From the NCBI GenBank assembly GCA_964615375.1, contig CAZTOW010000022.1, positions 62,001 to 126,000 on the forward strand: a DNA stretch of 64,000 nucleotides, in the 5' to 3' direction. This DNA is from CAZKWG01 sp964615375. GTDB taxonomy: Bacteria > Myxococcota_A > UBA796 > CAZKWG01. A program made the translations under genes and the position numbers. The first letter of the stretch is position 1; every line of letters starts with the position of its first letter. Below are positions 27,097-36,585 of the stretch, one piece after another. The notes beneath the pieces are model-generated. The model had not been told where the DNA came from, did no database searches, and worked only from the letters and a program-made list of their open reading frames with translations.

Positions 27097-28170
27097 ATGC
27101 GGACTCGACTCATGGCGGCGGCGGCCCTCGCGGCCCTGCTCGCCGGCTGCCAGGGCGAAGGTGCCTCCTCCACTGCCTCCGGGACCGGCCCCGCCAAGAC
27201 CGAGGGCGCGGGCGCTGAGGCGGCCCCCCAGGACATGGGCGAGGTCCTCGCCACCGTCAACGGGATCGAGATCGGCAGCAAGGAGTTCGAGGCGCTCGCC
27301 GCGCGGAAGACGCCCGCGAGCGGGGACGCGCTGTCCGCTGCCGAGAAGCAGGAGGTCCTCGACCGCCTGATCGAGGAGAAGCTCCTCTACCAGGCCGCGC
27401 TGAAGAAGGGCCTGGACAAGGATCCCAAGGTCCAGAAGGTGATGGTCAACAGCCTGCTGCGCGACGAGGTCTACAACCAGGTCCGCAACAGCGACTTCAC
27501 CGACGAGCAGCTCCAGGCCTACTACGACCAGCACAAGGAGGAGTTCGTCGTCCCCGAGAAGGTGCAGATCAAGCGCATCCTGATCAAGGTGACCGACGAG
27601 CGCCCCGACGACAAGGCCAAGGCCGAGGCCGAGCGCATCCGCGGCGAGGTGGCCAAGAAGCCCGACACCTTCAAGGATCTGGCCGGCAAGTTCTCCGAGG
27701 ACCCCTACCGTCGGCGCGGCGGCGACGTGGGCTTCGTGCCCCGCAGCGGCAAGCCCGGCCTCGACCAGGCCATCGTGGACAAGGCCTTCGAGATCCCCGT
27801 GGACAGCGTGAGCCCGGTCTTCAAGACCTCGGAGGGCTACAACATCATCCACGTCTCCAACAAGCGTGAGCGCGTCGAGCGCACCTTCGCCCAGATGAAG
27901 GGCTCGGTGCTGCGCAAGGTCAAGAACGACAAGCTCAAGGAGCTCTACGACAAGTACGTCGCGGACCTCAAGACCTCGGCCAAGGTCGACGTCAAGACCG
28001 ACAAGCTGAACGCGCTCGAGATCAAGAGCGTGCGCCGCCCGCTCGGCCCCGGCTTCGTGAGCCCGGAGCTGGAGGACGAGATGGACATGGGCGCCGAGGG
28101 CGCGATCCCGGCCCCGCCGGACGGCGCCGAGGCGCCTGAGGCCCCCGAGGGCGCCGGCGCGCCCCAGTGA
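27097..28170 (+). CDS. Lipoprotein parvulin-type peptidyl-prolyl isomerase (PpiC/PrsA-like)
   Basis: A 357-residue protein with ribosome site AAAGGA. Lipobox LLAGC (Cys18) anchors it to a membrane outside the cytoplasm. A SurA-N-like helical region (about 45-150) precedes a rotamase domain (KVQIKRILIKVTDE...FKDLAGKFSEDPYRRRGGDVGFVPRSG...FEIPVDSVSPVFKTSEGYNIIHV). The C-terminus is acidic and Ala/Pro-rich. It folds secreted or outer-membrane proteins. A GTGA overlap couples it to the SurA-like gene. The two are a tandem chaperone pair. Confidence 0.92.
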   Translation: MRTRLMAAAALAALLAGCQGEGASSTASGTGPAKTEGAGAEAAPQDMGEVLATVNGIEIGSKEFEALAARKTPASGDALSAAEKQEVLDRLIEEKLLYQAALKKGLDKDPKVQKVMVNSLLRDEVYNQVRNSDFTDEQLQAYYDQHKEEFVVPEKVQIKRILIKVTDERPDDKAKAEAERIRGEVAKKPDTFKDLAGKFSEDPYRRRGGDVGFVPRSGKPGLDQAIVDKAFEIPVDSVSPVFKTSEGYNIIHVSNKRERVERTFAQMKGSVLRKVKNDKLKELYDKYVADLKTSAKVDVKTDKLNALEIKSVRRPLGPGFVSPELEDEMDMGAEGAIPAPPDGAEAPEAPEGAGAPQ

Positions 28171-29135
28171 CGACCGCCGCGGTCCTGCTGGCGGCCTTGC
28201 TCTCGCTCTCCGGGGCGGAGGCGGCCGTCGTGGACCGCGTCGCGGCCGTCGTGAACGACGAGGTCGTGACGCTCTCGCAGATCTACGATCTGGGGGGGCC
28301 CTTCATCGAGGAGCGCGTGACGTCCACGGGCGGGGACCCCTTCGCCCGGCGCGCGGCCGAGCTGGAGGTGCTCGACCAGATCATCCTGCGCAAGCTCATC
28401 GCGCAGGAGACGCGCAAGCTCGGCCTCGACGTGAGCGAGGACGAGGTGGCGCAGGGCCTGGAGCGGCTCGCCGCCCAGAACGGCCTCACGGTCGATCAGC
28501 TCCGGCAGGAGATCGAGCGGCAGGGCCTGGTCTGGGTGGACTACCGGACCGAGTTCAAGGAGAACCTGCGGCAGCAGAAGTTCACGGTCAACGTCATCTA
28601 CCCGCGCATCAAGGTGGATGAGGACGAGCTGCGCGACGCCTGGCGCCGCATGGTCGCCGCCCAGAACCTCCCGCAGGTCATGGACGTCGGCGCCATCTTC
28701 CTGGCCTGGCCGCTCGGCGCGGACGACGCGGCGAAGCAGGCGGTCCGGGATCGGGCGGCGGCGGCGGTGGCGCGCGTGCGGGCGGGCGAGGCCTTCTCGG
28801 TGGTGGCCCGCGAGGTGGACGAGGGGCCCTACGGCGCCAACGGCGGCAAGATGGGCACCTTCGGCCAGGGGGAGCTGCTCCCTGTGCTGGACGACCCGCT
28901 CTCCACGCTGGCCGACGGCGGGGTCAGCGACCCCATCGACCTGCCGCAGGGCGTCTTCGTGCTCACCGTCTTCGGTCGCCGCACGGCGGACGCGCGCCCC
29001 TTCGAGGAGGTGCGGGATCAGGTCTTCGATCAGGTCTACTCCGCGCGCGTAGACGACGAGATCTTCCAGTGGTACCAGCAGCAGCGCCGCAAGTCCGCGA
29101 TCAGCGTGAAGCTGGAGTCGCCGCCCTCGGAGTGA
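28167..29135 (+). CDS. surA: SurA-like periplasmic chaperone
   Basis: A 322-residue protein with GTG start overlapping the previous stop. Signal peptide (about 1-19), then the SurA N-terminal opening VDRVAAVVNDEVVTLSQIYDL, a long helical chaperone region and one parvulin domain (MDVGAIFLAWPLG...GEAFSVVAREVDEGPYGANGGKMGTFGQGELL...VSDPIDLPQGVFVLTV). It has only one visible parvulin domain, unlike the two of E. coli SurA. The next gene, pdxA, follows 7 bases later, a linkage also seen in enterobacteria. Confidence 0.88.
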   Translation: MTTAAVLLAALLSLSGAEAAVVDRVAAVVNDEVVTLSQIYDLGGPFIEERVTSTGGDPFARRAAELEVLDQIILRKLIAQETRKLGLDVSEDEVAQGLERLAAQNGLTVDQLRQEIERQGLVWVDYRTEFKENLRQQKFTVNVIYPRIKVDEDELRDAWRRMVAAQNLPQVMDVGAIFLAWPLGADDAAKQAVRDRAAAAVARVRAGEAFSVVAREVDEGPYGANGGKMGTFGQGELLPVLDDPLSTLADGGVSDPIDLPQGVFVLTVFGRRTADARPFEEVRDQVFDQVYSARVDDEIFQWYQQQRRKSAISVKLESPPSE

Positions 29136-29142
29136 GGCTGGA

Positions 29143-30117
29143 ATGAGGCTGGTCCTCACCCACGGGATGGGCGTCGGGCCTGAGCTGGCGCTACAAGCGC
29201 TGGGGGCTGGCGCGGCGGGAGAGGCCCGGGTCTGCCTGGTCGGGCGTCGGGAGCCGCTGGACCGGGCGAACGCGCGCCTGGGTCTGCCGATACGCGCGTT
29301 GGAGGCGCTCGATCCGGGCGCGCTGGCGCCGGGAGGGATCGGGCTGCTGGAGACCCCGGACGCGCCGGAGGCGGCGGAGGTCGTGGCCATCCGGGAGGGC
29401 GTCCGCGCATGCCTGGAGGGCCGGGCCGACGCGCTGGTGACCGGGCCCATCCACAAGGCCCGGCTCGCCGCGCGCGGCTTCCCCTGGCTCGGGCACACCG
29501 ACATGCTGGGCGAGCTCTGCGGGGCCGAGCCGGTGATGGCCTTCGTGGGGGGCGAGCTCCGCGTGGCCCTGGTCACCGTCCACTGCGCGCTCGCTCAGGT
29601 CCCCGCCCTGGTCACCGGGGATCGTGTGGCCCACACGACGCGCGCGCTCGCGAACGCGCTGTCGCGGGACCTCGGGCTCCCCCGGGCGAGGCTGGCGGTG
29701 TGCGGGCTCAACCCGCATGCGGGGGAGGAGGGGCTCCTGGGGCGCGAGGAGATCGAGGTCATCGGGCCCGCGGTGGCGGCCCTGCGCGCCGAGGGGCTGG
29801 ACCTCGTGGGGCCGGTCTCGGCGGAGACGGCCTTCCTCGACGCCCGCGCCGGCCGCGTGGACGGGGTGGTGGCGATGTACCACGACCAGGGCCTCGCCCC
29901 GCTGAAGGCGGTGGACTTCGGGCGCTCGGTGAACTGGACCCTGGGGCTCCCCATCGTGCGCACCAGCGTGGACCACGGCACGGCCGACGCGCTGGTGGGG
30001 ACCGGGCGGGCCGACCCCGCCAGCATGGCGGCGGCGATACAACTGGCGGTGGAGATCGTCTCGCGCAGGCTCAGCGCCGGCGCACCATCACCGGCTCCCG
30101 GCTCGCGATCCGCTTGA
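29143..30117 (+). CDS. pdxA: 4-hydroxythreonine-4-phosphate dehydrogenase
   Basis: A 324-residue enzyme of pyridoxal 5-phosphate synthesis (DXP-dependent route). Family motifs are GMGVGPELALQAL at the start, GPIHKARLAARGF, GHTDMLGEL, the metal-site His in MAFVGGELRVALVTVHCAL, GLNPHAGEEG, GPVSAETAF, and MYHDQGLAPLK with the last metal His. The zinc/metal His set is complete. The C-terminal 40 residues are replaced by a Pro/Ser-rich tail. It overlaps the convergent HEAT-repeat gene by 47 bases. It forms an operon with the two chaperone genes. Confidence 0.93.
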   Translation: MRLVLTHGMGVGPELALQALGAGAAGEARVCLVGRREPLDRANARLGLPIRALEALDPGALAPGGIGLLETPDAPEAAEVVAIREGVRACLEGRADALVTGPIHKARLAARGFPWLGHTDMLGELCGAEPVMAFVGGELRVALVTVHCALAQVPALVTGDRVAHTTRALANALSRDLGLPRARLAVCGLNPHAGEEGLLGREEIEVIGPAVAALRAEGLDLVGPVSAETAFLDARAGRVDGVVAMYHDQGLAPLKAVDFGRSVNWTLGLPIVRTSVDHGTADALVGTGRADPASMAAAIQLAVEIVSRRLSAGAPSPAPGSRSA

Positions 30118-30802
30118 GGGCCTCGCGCGCCGCGGCCTGGACCTCCGGGCTCGGGTCGCGCAGCTTCTCCTCGATGGAGGGGACCATGGCCGGGCCGGCC
30201 AGCTTGCCGATGGCCGCCACGCAGTCGCGGCGCACGCGCACGTCGGCGTGGTCGAGCCCGCGGCGCAGGGTGGTCACGAAGCTCTTCCAGTTCGTGTAGC
30301 CCGAGAGCCGCGCGCCCATGGCGGAGACCGCCGGGTCCGTGCTGTTGAACATGTCGCGCACGCGGTCGCGCCCGGCCATGTCCAGCTCGAAGCCCATGGC
30401 GAAGCGCTGCTCGGCGCGGGCCAGCTCGCCCTGGTCCATCAGCTCCCAGGGGTCGGCGCGCAGGAGCGCGGGATCGGGCGGCGGGGCCTCGTCGCTCGCG
30501 CGTCCCGCCGAGGGGGCCTGCTCGGCGCCCTCGCTCAGGACCGGCAGCGTCTCCGAGACCGCCACCTGCGCCATCCCCGCGCCCACGTCCGTCACCGCTG
30601 CGTGCTGCCGGATGACCAGGCGAGCGTCGGGGATGGCGCGGGCGAGGGCGGCCACGAAGTGCAGCAGCTCCAGCAGCGGCCCGTCCACCTCCGCGCGGGC
30701 GACCATCTCCGTGCCGTCGGTGACCACCTCACAGCCGCGGGGGAGCTTTGCCCACTCCTCCTCGGTCAAGGCGTGATCTCGATAGAGGACGAATCCAGGC
30801 AT
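30071..30802 (-). CDS. HEAT-repeat protein
   Basis: A 243-residue cytoplasmic protein. I chose the ATG at 30802 for the GAGGGA ribosome site. The C-terminal part holds two HEAT-type repeats (GLDHADVRVRRDCVAAIGKL and KLRDPSPEVQAAAREALKRI). The N-terminal half (LPRGCEVVTDGTEMVAR...ELLHFVAALARAIPDARLVIR) is not recognised and is joined by a Pro/Ala linker. HEAT repeats bind other proteins. The partner is unknown. The final 47 bases overlap pdxA. Confidence 0.72.
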   Translation of the reverse strand: MPGFVLYRDHALTEEEWAKLPRGCEVVTDGTEMVARAEVDGPLLELLHFVAALARAIPDARLVIRQHAAVTDVGAGMAQVAVSETLPVLSEGAEQAPSAGRASDEAPPPDPALLRADPWELMDQGELARAEQRFAMGFELDMAGRDRVRDMFNSTDPAVSAMGARLSGYTNWKSFVTTLRRGLDHADVRVRRDCVAAIGKLAGPAMVPSIEEKLRDPSPEVQAAAREALKRIASREPVMVRRR

Positions 30803-30874
30803 GAGGGCTCCCTCGGGTTTCAGCGTGCCCGCATCATCGCACACGCAGCCCCTGCGGATGGGGCTCGGGTCGAT

Positions 30875-30880
30875 TATATT
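30875..30880 (+). promoter_or_regulatory. Possible -10 element upstream of boxC
   Basis: TATATT sits in a small AT island about 50 bases before the boxC start in a GC-rich gap. No convincing -35 hexamer was found. Low confidence. Confidence 0.25.
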
Positions 30881-30930
30881 GCCCCCTTCCCCCGGACCCC
30901 CGGTCCCCAGCCTCCCGGAATCAGACGCTC

Positions 30931-32556
30931 ATGGGCGAGTTCAACTTCCCGCCGGTCAACTTCGACACGCGCCCGGATCGCTATCAGCACTGGGACCTGG
31001 AGATCCAGGCGCCGGTGGCCACGCTGCGCATGCACATCAAGGAGGACCGCCCCATGTGGGCCGGTCGCTACGAGCTCAAGCTCAACTCCTACGATCTCGG
31101 CGTGGACATCGAGCTGGCCGACGCCATCCAGCGCCTGCGCTTCGAGCACCCCGAGGTGCGCGCGGTGGTGCTGACCGGCGCCTACGACCGGATCTTCTGC
31201 GCGGGCGCGAACATCCGCATGCTCGGGCAGGCCCCGCACGCCTTCAAGGTGAACTTCTGCAAGTTCACCAACGAGACCCGCGACAGCATCGAGGACGCCA
31301 GCCGGAACTCCGGCCAGACCTGGATCGCGGCGCTCAACGGCACGGCTTCGGGCGGCGGCTACGAGCTCGCGCTGGCCTGCGAGAAGATCGCGCTCATCGA
31401 CGACGGCAACGCGGCGGTGGCGCTGCCCGAGGTGCCGCTGCTCGGCGTGCTCCCCGGCACGGGCGGGCTCACCCGCGTCACCGACAAGCGGAAGGTGCGC
31501 CGGGACATCGCCGATCTCTTCTGCACGAAGGCCGAGGGCTACAAGGCGCGCGACGCGGCGAAGTACCGGCTCATCGACGTGAGCTTCCCCCGCAGCCAGT
31601 GGAACAGCGGCGTCTACGCCCTGGCCGAGAGCGTGGCGAAGGCCAACCCGGCGAAGGAGGGCGGGGGCGTCCCGCTCCCCGATCTGGAGCGGAAGACCAT
31701 GGAGAACGGCTGGTCCTACCGCTACGTGGACGTGACGGTGGAGGGCCGGGTGGCCACCCTGCTGATGAAGGGCCCGGACGCCGAGCCCTCCCGCTCGGCG
31801 GAGACCTGGGCCCTGCGCGCCTTCCGCGAGCTCGACGACGCCCTGCTGCGCCTGCGCGTGAACCACCTGGACGTGGGCCTGCTGCTGCTGCGCTCCCAGG
31901 GCGACCCGGCGGCGGTGCTCGCCCACGACGAGCACGCGCGGGCCAGCGCGCAGGACGACTGGTTCTGGCGTGAGGTCGTGCTCTTCCAGGCCCGCACGCT
32001 GCGCCGTCTGGACAACATGGCCAAGAGCCTCTTCGCCATCGTCCTGCCGGGCAACTGCTTCGCCGGGGTGCTCTTCGAGATGGTGCTGGCGGCCGACCGC
32101 GCCTACATGCTGGCCGACGAGGACGGCGAGAACAGCGTGCAGCTCTCCGACGGCAACGCGGGCGCCTGGCCCATGTCCAACGGGCGCACCCGCCTCCTCA
32201 CCCGCTTCCCCGGCGAGCCGGACGCCCCGAGCGCCGCCCTGGAGGAGGGCGGGCCCATCGACGCCGAGCGCGCGGACGAGCTGGGGCTCGTCACCGCCGC
32301 CCCCGACGACATCGACTGGGACGACGAGGTGCGCATCGCGGTGGAGGAGCGCGTCAGCCTCTCGCCGGACGCGCTCACCGGGATGGAGCAGAACCTCCGC
32401 TTCGGCGGCGCCGAGACCCTCGAGACCAAGGTCTACGGTCGGCTCACCGCCTGGCAGAACTGGATCTTCCAGCGACCGAACGCTGTGGGGGAGCGGGGCG
32501 CCCTGACCATGTACGGGCACCCCGAGCGACCTGTCTTCGACTTCCGGAGGACGTGA
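30931..32556 (+). CDS. boxC: 2,3-epoxybenzoyl-CoA dihydrolase (BoxC)
   Basis: A 541-residue crotonase-superfamily protein with two related halves, close to the usual BoxC length. It hydrolytically opens the ring of 2,3-epoxybenzoyl-CoA in the aerobic hybrid benzoate pathway. Family text is unmistakable: ETLD..HIKEDRPMW, YDRIFCAGANIRMLGQ, LNGTASGGGYELALACEKIALIDDGNAAVALPEVPLLGVLPGTGGLTR, the oxyanion-hole region of the first half. The stop overlaps the boxB start region. boxA, the reductase partner, is not in the window, nor is a benzoate-CoA ligase. Confidence 0.96.
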   Translation: MGEFNFPPVNFDTRPDRYQHWDLEIQAPVATLRMHIKEDRPMWAGRYELKLNSYDLGVDIELADAIQRLRFEHPEVRAVVLTGAYDRIFCAGANIRMLGQAPHAFKVNFCKFTNETRDSIEDASRNSGQTWIAALNGTASGGGYELALACEKIALIDDGNAAVALPEVPLLGVLPGTGGLTRVTDKRKVRRDIADLFCTKAEGYKARDAAKYRLIDVSFPRSQWNSGVYALAESVAKANPAKEGGGVPLPDLERKTMENGWSYRYVDVTVEGRVATLLMKGPDAEPSRSAETWALRAFRELDDALLRLRVNHLDVGLLLLRSQGDPAAVLAHDEHARASAQDDWFWREVVLFQARTLRRLDNMAKSLFAIVLPGNCFAGVLFEMVLAADRAYMLADEDGENSVQLSDGNAGAWPMSNGRTRLLTRFPGEPDAPSAALEEGGPIDAERADELGLVTAAPDDIDWDDEVRIAVEERVSLSPDALTGMEQNLRFGGAETLETKVYGRLTAWQNWIFQRPNAVGERGALTMYGHPERPVFDFRRT

Positions 32557-33971
32557 TGAGCACCATCAACTACGACGAGCGCATCCCGAACAACGTCAAC
32601 CTCTCGGAAGACAAACGGCTCCAACGGGCGCTGGAGAAGTGGCAGCCTGCCTACCTCCAGTGGTGGAACGACGTCGGCCCGCAGGTCTTCAAGACCAACG
32701 AGATCTACCTGCGCACGGCCATCTCCACGGCGCCGGGCGGCTGGGCGCACTTCGGCTACGTCAAGATGCCCGAGTACCGCTGGGGCATCTTCCTGGAGGA
32801 CCCGGATCCGGATCGGCGCGTCCCGGGCGGTGACCACGCCGGCTCGCCCGTGTGGCAGCAGGTCCCGGGGGAGTACCGCAACATCCTCAAGCGCATCATC
32901 GTCACCCAGGCCGACACCGAGCCCGCCAGCGTCGAGCAGCAGCGCTGGCTCGCCAGCCGCGCGCCCAGCCTGATCGACGCCCGCAACCTGTTCCAGGTCA
33001 ACGTGGAGGAGGGCCGGCACCTCTGGGCCATGGTCTACCTGCTCCACGCCTACTTTGGGAAGGACGGGCGCGACGAGGCCGACGCCCTGCTGGAGCGTCG
33101 GGCGGGGGACGCCGACAAGCCGCGCATCCTCGACGCCTTCAACCAGCCCTGCCCGGACTGGCTGACCTTCTACTGCTTCACGATGTTCACCGACCGCGAC
33201 GGCAAGTACCAGCTCGGCGCGCTGGCCGAGTCGGGCTTCGATCCGCTGGCCCGCACCTGCCGCTTCATGCTCACCGAGGAGGCCCACCACCTCAGCGTCG
33301 GCGAGAGCGGCGTGGAGCGCGTGCTGCGGCGCGCGGCGGAGCTGACGAAGCTGGACAAGAACGGGGACGCTCGCGACCAGGGCGGCATCGACCTGCCCAC
33401 CGTCCAGAAGTGGATCCGCTACTGGTTCTCCTACTCCATCGACCTGTTCGGCTCGGAGGTCTCCACCAACGCCGCCGACTACTTCGGCGCCGGGCTCAAG
33501 GGCCGCTGGCACGAGGAGAAGGAGTACACCGAGCACAGCGCGCTGGATCAGATCAAGAACATCCCGCAGGTGATCGGCGGCCAGGTCAAGGACGTCGAGG
33601 TCCCGCTGCGCAACGCGATGAACGAGGTCCTGCGCGACGCCTACATCGCCGACTGCGAGCGCGTGGTGAAGCGCTGGAACAAGTCCCTGGAGGAGGAGGG
33701 CGTGGACTTCCGCATCGAGCTCCCCAACCGCCGCTTCTTCCGGCGCCAGGGCGTGTACGCCGACCACCACTTCGACCCCGAGGGCAATCTCATCAGCGAG
33801 GAGACCTGGGCCCGCAAGGTCGGCGACTGGCTGCCCACGGCGGATGATCGCGCCTACGTCGCCAGCCTGATGCACCCGGTCCATGAGCCGGGCAAGATGG
33901 CGAACTGGGTGGCGGCGCCGCGCCGGGGCATCGACGGCAAGCCGGTCGAATTCGAGTACGTGCGCGTCTGA
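32556..33971 (+). CDS. boxB: Benzoyl-CoA 2,3-epoxidase subunit B (diiron)
   Basis: A 471-residue diiron oxygenase. It epoxidises benzoyl-CoA using electrons from BoxA. Ligand candidates at the spacing of the characterised enzyme are Glu122, Glu152 and His155 (EEGRH), Asp213, and Glu242 and His245 (EEAHH). The start is chosen at ATG 32556 because GGAGG lies 5 bases before it. A GTG at 32553 is less likely. It overlaps boxC by one base and the metallohydrolase gene by one base (TGATG), so three genes are coupled. Confidence 0.95.
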   Translation: MSTINYDERIPNNVNLSEDKRLQRALEKWQPAYLQWWNDVGPQVFKTNEIYLRTAISTAPGGWAHFGYVKMPEYRWGIFLEDPDPDRRVPGGDHAGSPVWQQVPGEYRNILKRIIVTQADTEPASVEQQRWLASRAPSLIDARNLFQVNVEEGRHLWAMVYLLHAYFGKDGRDEADALLERRAGDADKPRILDAFNQPCPDWLTFYCFTMFTDRDGKYQLGALAESGFDPLARTCRFMLTEEAHHLSVGESGVERVLRRAAELTKLDKNGDARDQGGIDLPTVQKWIRYWFSYSIDLFGSEVSTNAADYFGAGLKGRWHEEKEYTEHSALDQIKNIPQVIGGQVKDVEVPLRNAMNEVLRDAYIADCERVVKRWNKSLEEEGVDFRIELPNRRFFRRQGVYADHHFDPEGNLISEETWARKVGDWLPTADDRAYVASLMHPVHEPGKMANWVAAPRRGIDGKPVEFEYVRV

Positions 33972-36580
33972 TGATCGCCCTCCTCCTGCTCGCGGCCTGT
34001 CATCGCGACAAGGGTGAGGACAGCGCCGCGCCCGCCCTGGACCTCACCGAGGCCCTGGGCGCGGGGGAGGTCCGCGCGGGCGTCATCACCGACGAGGACG
34101 CCCTCTTCGGCGGGGTCAGCGCCGAGGGGCGCGCGGGCGACATCAAGCTCTACAACGCCGACGTGCAGTTCATCCTGCAGGCCGTGCGGGAGAGCTCCTA
34201 CTACGTGGACTATGGCGGCGGCCTCCTGGACGCTGACGTGGTCCGTGGCCCGGACGAGCCCGGCCGCGATCTGGTGGACGAGTACGCCCCCATGGTCGGC
34301 CTCGGCCGCATCCTGAACGCCGAGACCATCACGGTGGAGAGCGACGGATCGGACGGCTCCGCCGCCGTGGTCGTGGCCGAGGGCCCCGGCGCCCCCTTCG
34401 AGCTCATCACCGGCGCCCTGGAGAGCCCGGAGCTCGTCCCCGACCGGGACGTCCGCATCCAGACCCGGTATACGCTCGAGCCGGACAGCGCGCTGCTCCA
34501 GATCACGACCACCGCGACCTGGAACGATCGCGAGACCACGGCGATCCTGGCGGATCTCTTCCTGCTCGGGCTGGAGGTCTCCGACCCCTGGATCGCCGGC
34601 CGCGGCCTGGAGGGCGACACCCCCGACACCTACACCTCCATGTCCGCGCTGGCCTGGAAGAACGAGGTCGTCTTCAGCGTCTTCCCCGACGGCGACGCCT
34701 TCGTCTCCAGCCCGCTGACCGACGTGCTCTCCGAGGCCGCCCCCGTGCTGGCCCCGGTCCAGGGCACGGTCACGCTGGTCAGCGGGGACAGCGTGAGCTG
34801 GACCACCTACGTGGGCGTCGGCCGCGATCCGGCCGCCCTCGCCACCGCCTGGGCGGAGCGCGTGGGCATCGACACCGAGCCGCTGGGCGGCCAGGTCACC
34901 GCGGGCGGCGAGCCCGTGGCGGGCGCCCGGGTCCACCTGTTGAACGCCGACGATCTGCCCATCGGCCAGGCCTGGACCGACGAGGACGGCCGCTGGTCGG
35001 CCACCGCGCCCCCGGGCGAGGTGGTAAGCGTGATCGCCACCGGCCGCGGCCACGCCGTGCCCACCGATCTGCCCGAGGGCGCCGGCTGGTACGGACCCTA
35101 CGCCGCTGAGGGCGCGAACGCGCTGACCCTCGCCTCCCTGGAGGATGGCGCGCCCGCCGCCCCCTTCGCCGAGGGCTACGGGATCTCCGAGCCCGCCGCC
35201 GCCGGCGAGGACGTCGCGCTCACGCTCACGCCCCCGGGCTGGCTCCAGGTCTCGGTCGAGGACGGGCTCCCCGCCGTGGTGCGCGCGGCCCTCGGATCCG
35301 ACGCGGTGAGCGCCTCGTCCGTCGAGGCCCTGGTGCCCGGTCGCCCCGACGACCTCGTCTCCCTCGGCTTCCTGCGCGACGGCGAGCTCACCCTGCCGGT
35401 GGAGCCGGGCGACTACGTGATCACGGTCCACCGCGGCCTGCGCTGGGAGCTCGACCAGCTGACGGTCACCGTGGACTCTGGCGAGACCGTCCCCTTCGCC
35501 GCCTCGCTGACCGAGAGCTACCCGCTCACGGACGTCTGGGTCTGCGACCCGCACAGCCACGCCTCGCCCTCCGGCGACGGCAAGATCACCATGGAGGATC
35601 GCCTCGTCGTCGGCGCCGCCCACGGGGTGCAGCTCCACTTCGGCACCGATCACGACCACGTCGCCGACTACCGGCCCCTGCTGGCGCCGCTCGGGCTGGA
35701 CGGCGCGCTCCACAGCGTCGTGGCCGACGAGGTCAGCCCCGTGCTGCGCGGGCACTTCAACGCCTGGCCGCTGGAGCAGGCGCCCACGGAGCCCAACGCG
35801 GGCGCCGTTCAGTGGTGGAAGGGCGTGGAGAGCACCGACGCGCTCTTCGCCGAGATCCGCACCATGGCCAGCGATCTCATCGTGCAGGCCAACCACCCGA
35901 CCGGGAGCTCCGGCCTCTTCGGCTACGCGGAGTACAACCTGGAGGAGGGGTCCATCGGCGACGCCGAGCGCTGGTCCGAGCGCTTCGACGCCATGGAGGT
36001 GCTCAACGACGGCGACTACGCGGACTACCTGCCCTACTACCTGGACCTGGTGAACCGCGGCTATTCGCCCCTGCCGGTGGGCGTCTCCGACAGCCACAAC
36101 CACAAGAGCGGCATCGGCCACAGCCTCACCTTCCTGCACCACGCCGCGGGCGCCGAGCCCGAGCCCGAGGCCCTGCTGGCCGCGGCGAAGGCGGGGGGCT
36201 CGGTCGTGAGCCACGGGCCCTGGATAGAGGCCACCATCGGCGGCGAGCCCGCCCCCGGTCAGACCTTCGTGGGCGAGCAGACCCTGGACGTGAGCGTGTG
36301 GGCGCCGAGCTGGATGTCGCTGGACACGCTCTCCCTGCTCCGCGACGGCGAGGTCGTGGAGACCGTCGCCCTGAGCGGGAGCAGCGCCGAGCGGGGCAGC
36401 GCGAGCTTCACGCTCACGCCGGAGGCCGACGCCTCCTACGTGCTCATCGCCTCGGGGAGCGCAAGCATGAGCCCGGTCTACCCGGGCAAGGTGCCCTGGG
36501 CCATGACCGCGGCGCTGCGCCTGGACCTGGCGGGCGACGGCTGGGACGCGCCCCTGCCGCCGCTCACCGTGGAAGACTAG
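33971..36580 (+). CDS. Lipoprotein CehA/McbA-type PHP metallohydrolase
   Basis: An 869-residue protein. A very short signal peptide with lipobox LLAAC (Cys10) anchors it to a membrane. Residues 1-500 are beta-rich and include a carboxypeptidase-regulatory-like domain (GGEPVAGARVHLLNADD...). A PHP-type metal site follows: CDPHSHASPSGDG, HFGTDHDHVADY, NHPTGSSG and SDSHNHKSGIGH supply the His/Asp ligands typical of CehA/McbA metallohydrolases. Those characterised are phosphoesterases or carbaryl hydrolases. It is translationally coupled to boxB, an association I cannot explain from known Box pathways. Substrate unknown. Confidence 0.85.
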   Translation: MIALLLLAACHRDKGEDSAAPALDLTEALGAGEVRAGVITDEDALFGGVSAEGRAGDIKLYNADVQFILQAVRESSYYVDYGGGLLDADVVRGPDEPGRDLVDEYAPMVGLGRILNAETITVESDGSDGSAAVVVAEGPGAPFELITGALESPELVPDRDVRIQTRYTLEPDSALLQITTTATWNDRETTAILADLFLLGLEVSDPWIAGRGLEGDTPDTYTSMSALAWKNEVVFSVFPDGDAFVSSPLTDVLSEAAPVLAPVQGTVTLVSGDSVSWTTYVGVGRDPAALATAWAERVGIDTEPLGGQVTAGGEPVAGARVHLLNADDLPIGQAWTDEDGRWSATAPPGEVVSVIATGRGHAVPTDLPEGAGWYGPYAAEGANALTLASLEDGAPAAPFAEGYGISEPAAAGEDVALTLTPPGWLQVSVEDGLPAVVRAALGSDAVSASSVEALVPGRPDDLVSLGFLRDGELTLPVEPGDYVITVHRGLRWELDQLTVTVDSGETVPFAASLTESYPLTDVWVCDPHSHASPSGDGKITMEDRLVVGAAHGVQLHFGTDHDHVADYRPLLAPLGLDGALHSVVADEVSPVLRGHFNAWPLEQAPTEPNAGAVQWWKGVESTDALFAEIRTMASDLIVQANHPTGSSGLFGYAEYNLEEGSIGDAERWSERFDAMEVLNDGDYADYLPYYLDLVNRGYSPLPVGVSDSHNHKSGIGHSLTFLHHAAGAEPEPEALLAAAKAGGSVVSHGPWIEATIGGEPAPGQTFVGEQTLDVSVWAPSWMSLDTLSLLRDGEVVETVALSGSSAERGSASFTLTPEADASYVLIASGSASMSPVYPGKVPWAMTAALRLDLAGDGWDAPLPPLTVED

Positions 36581-36585
36581 GCAGC

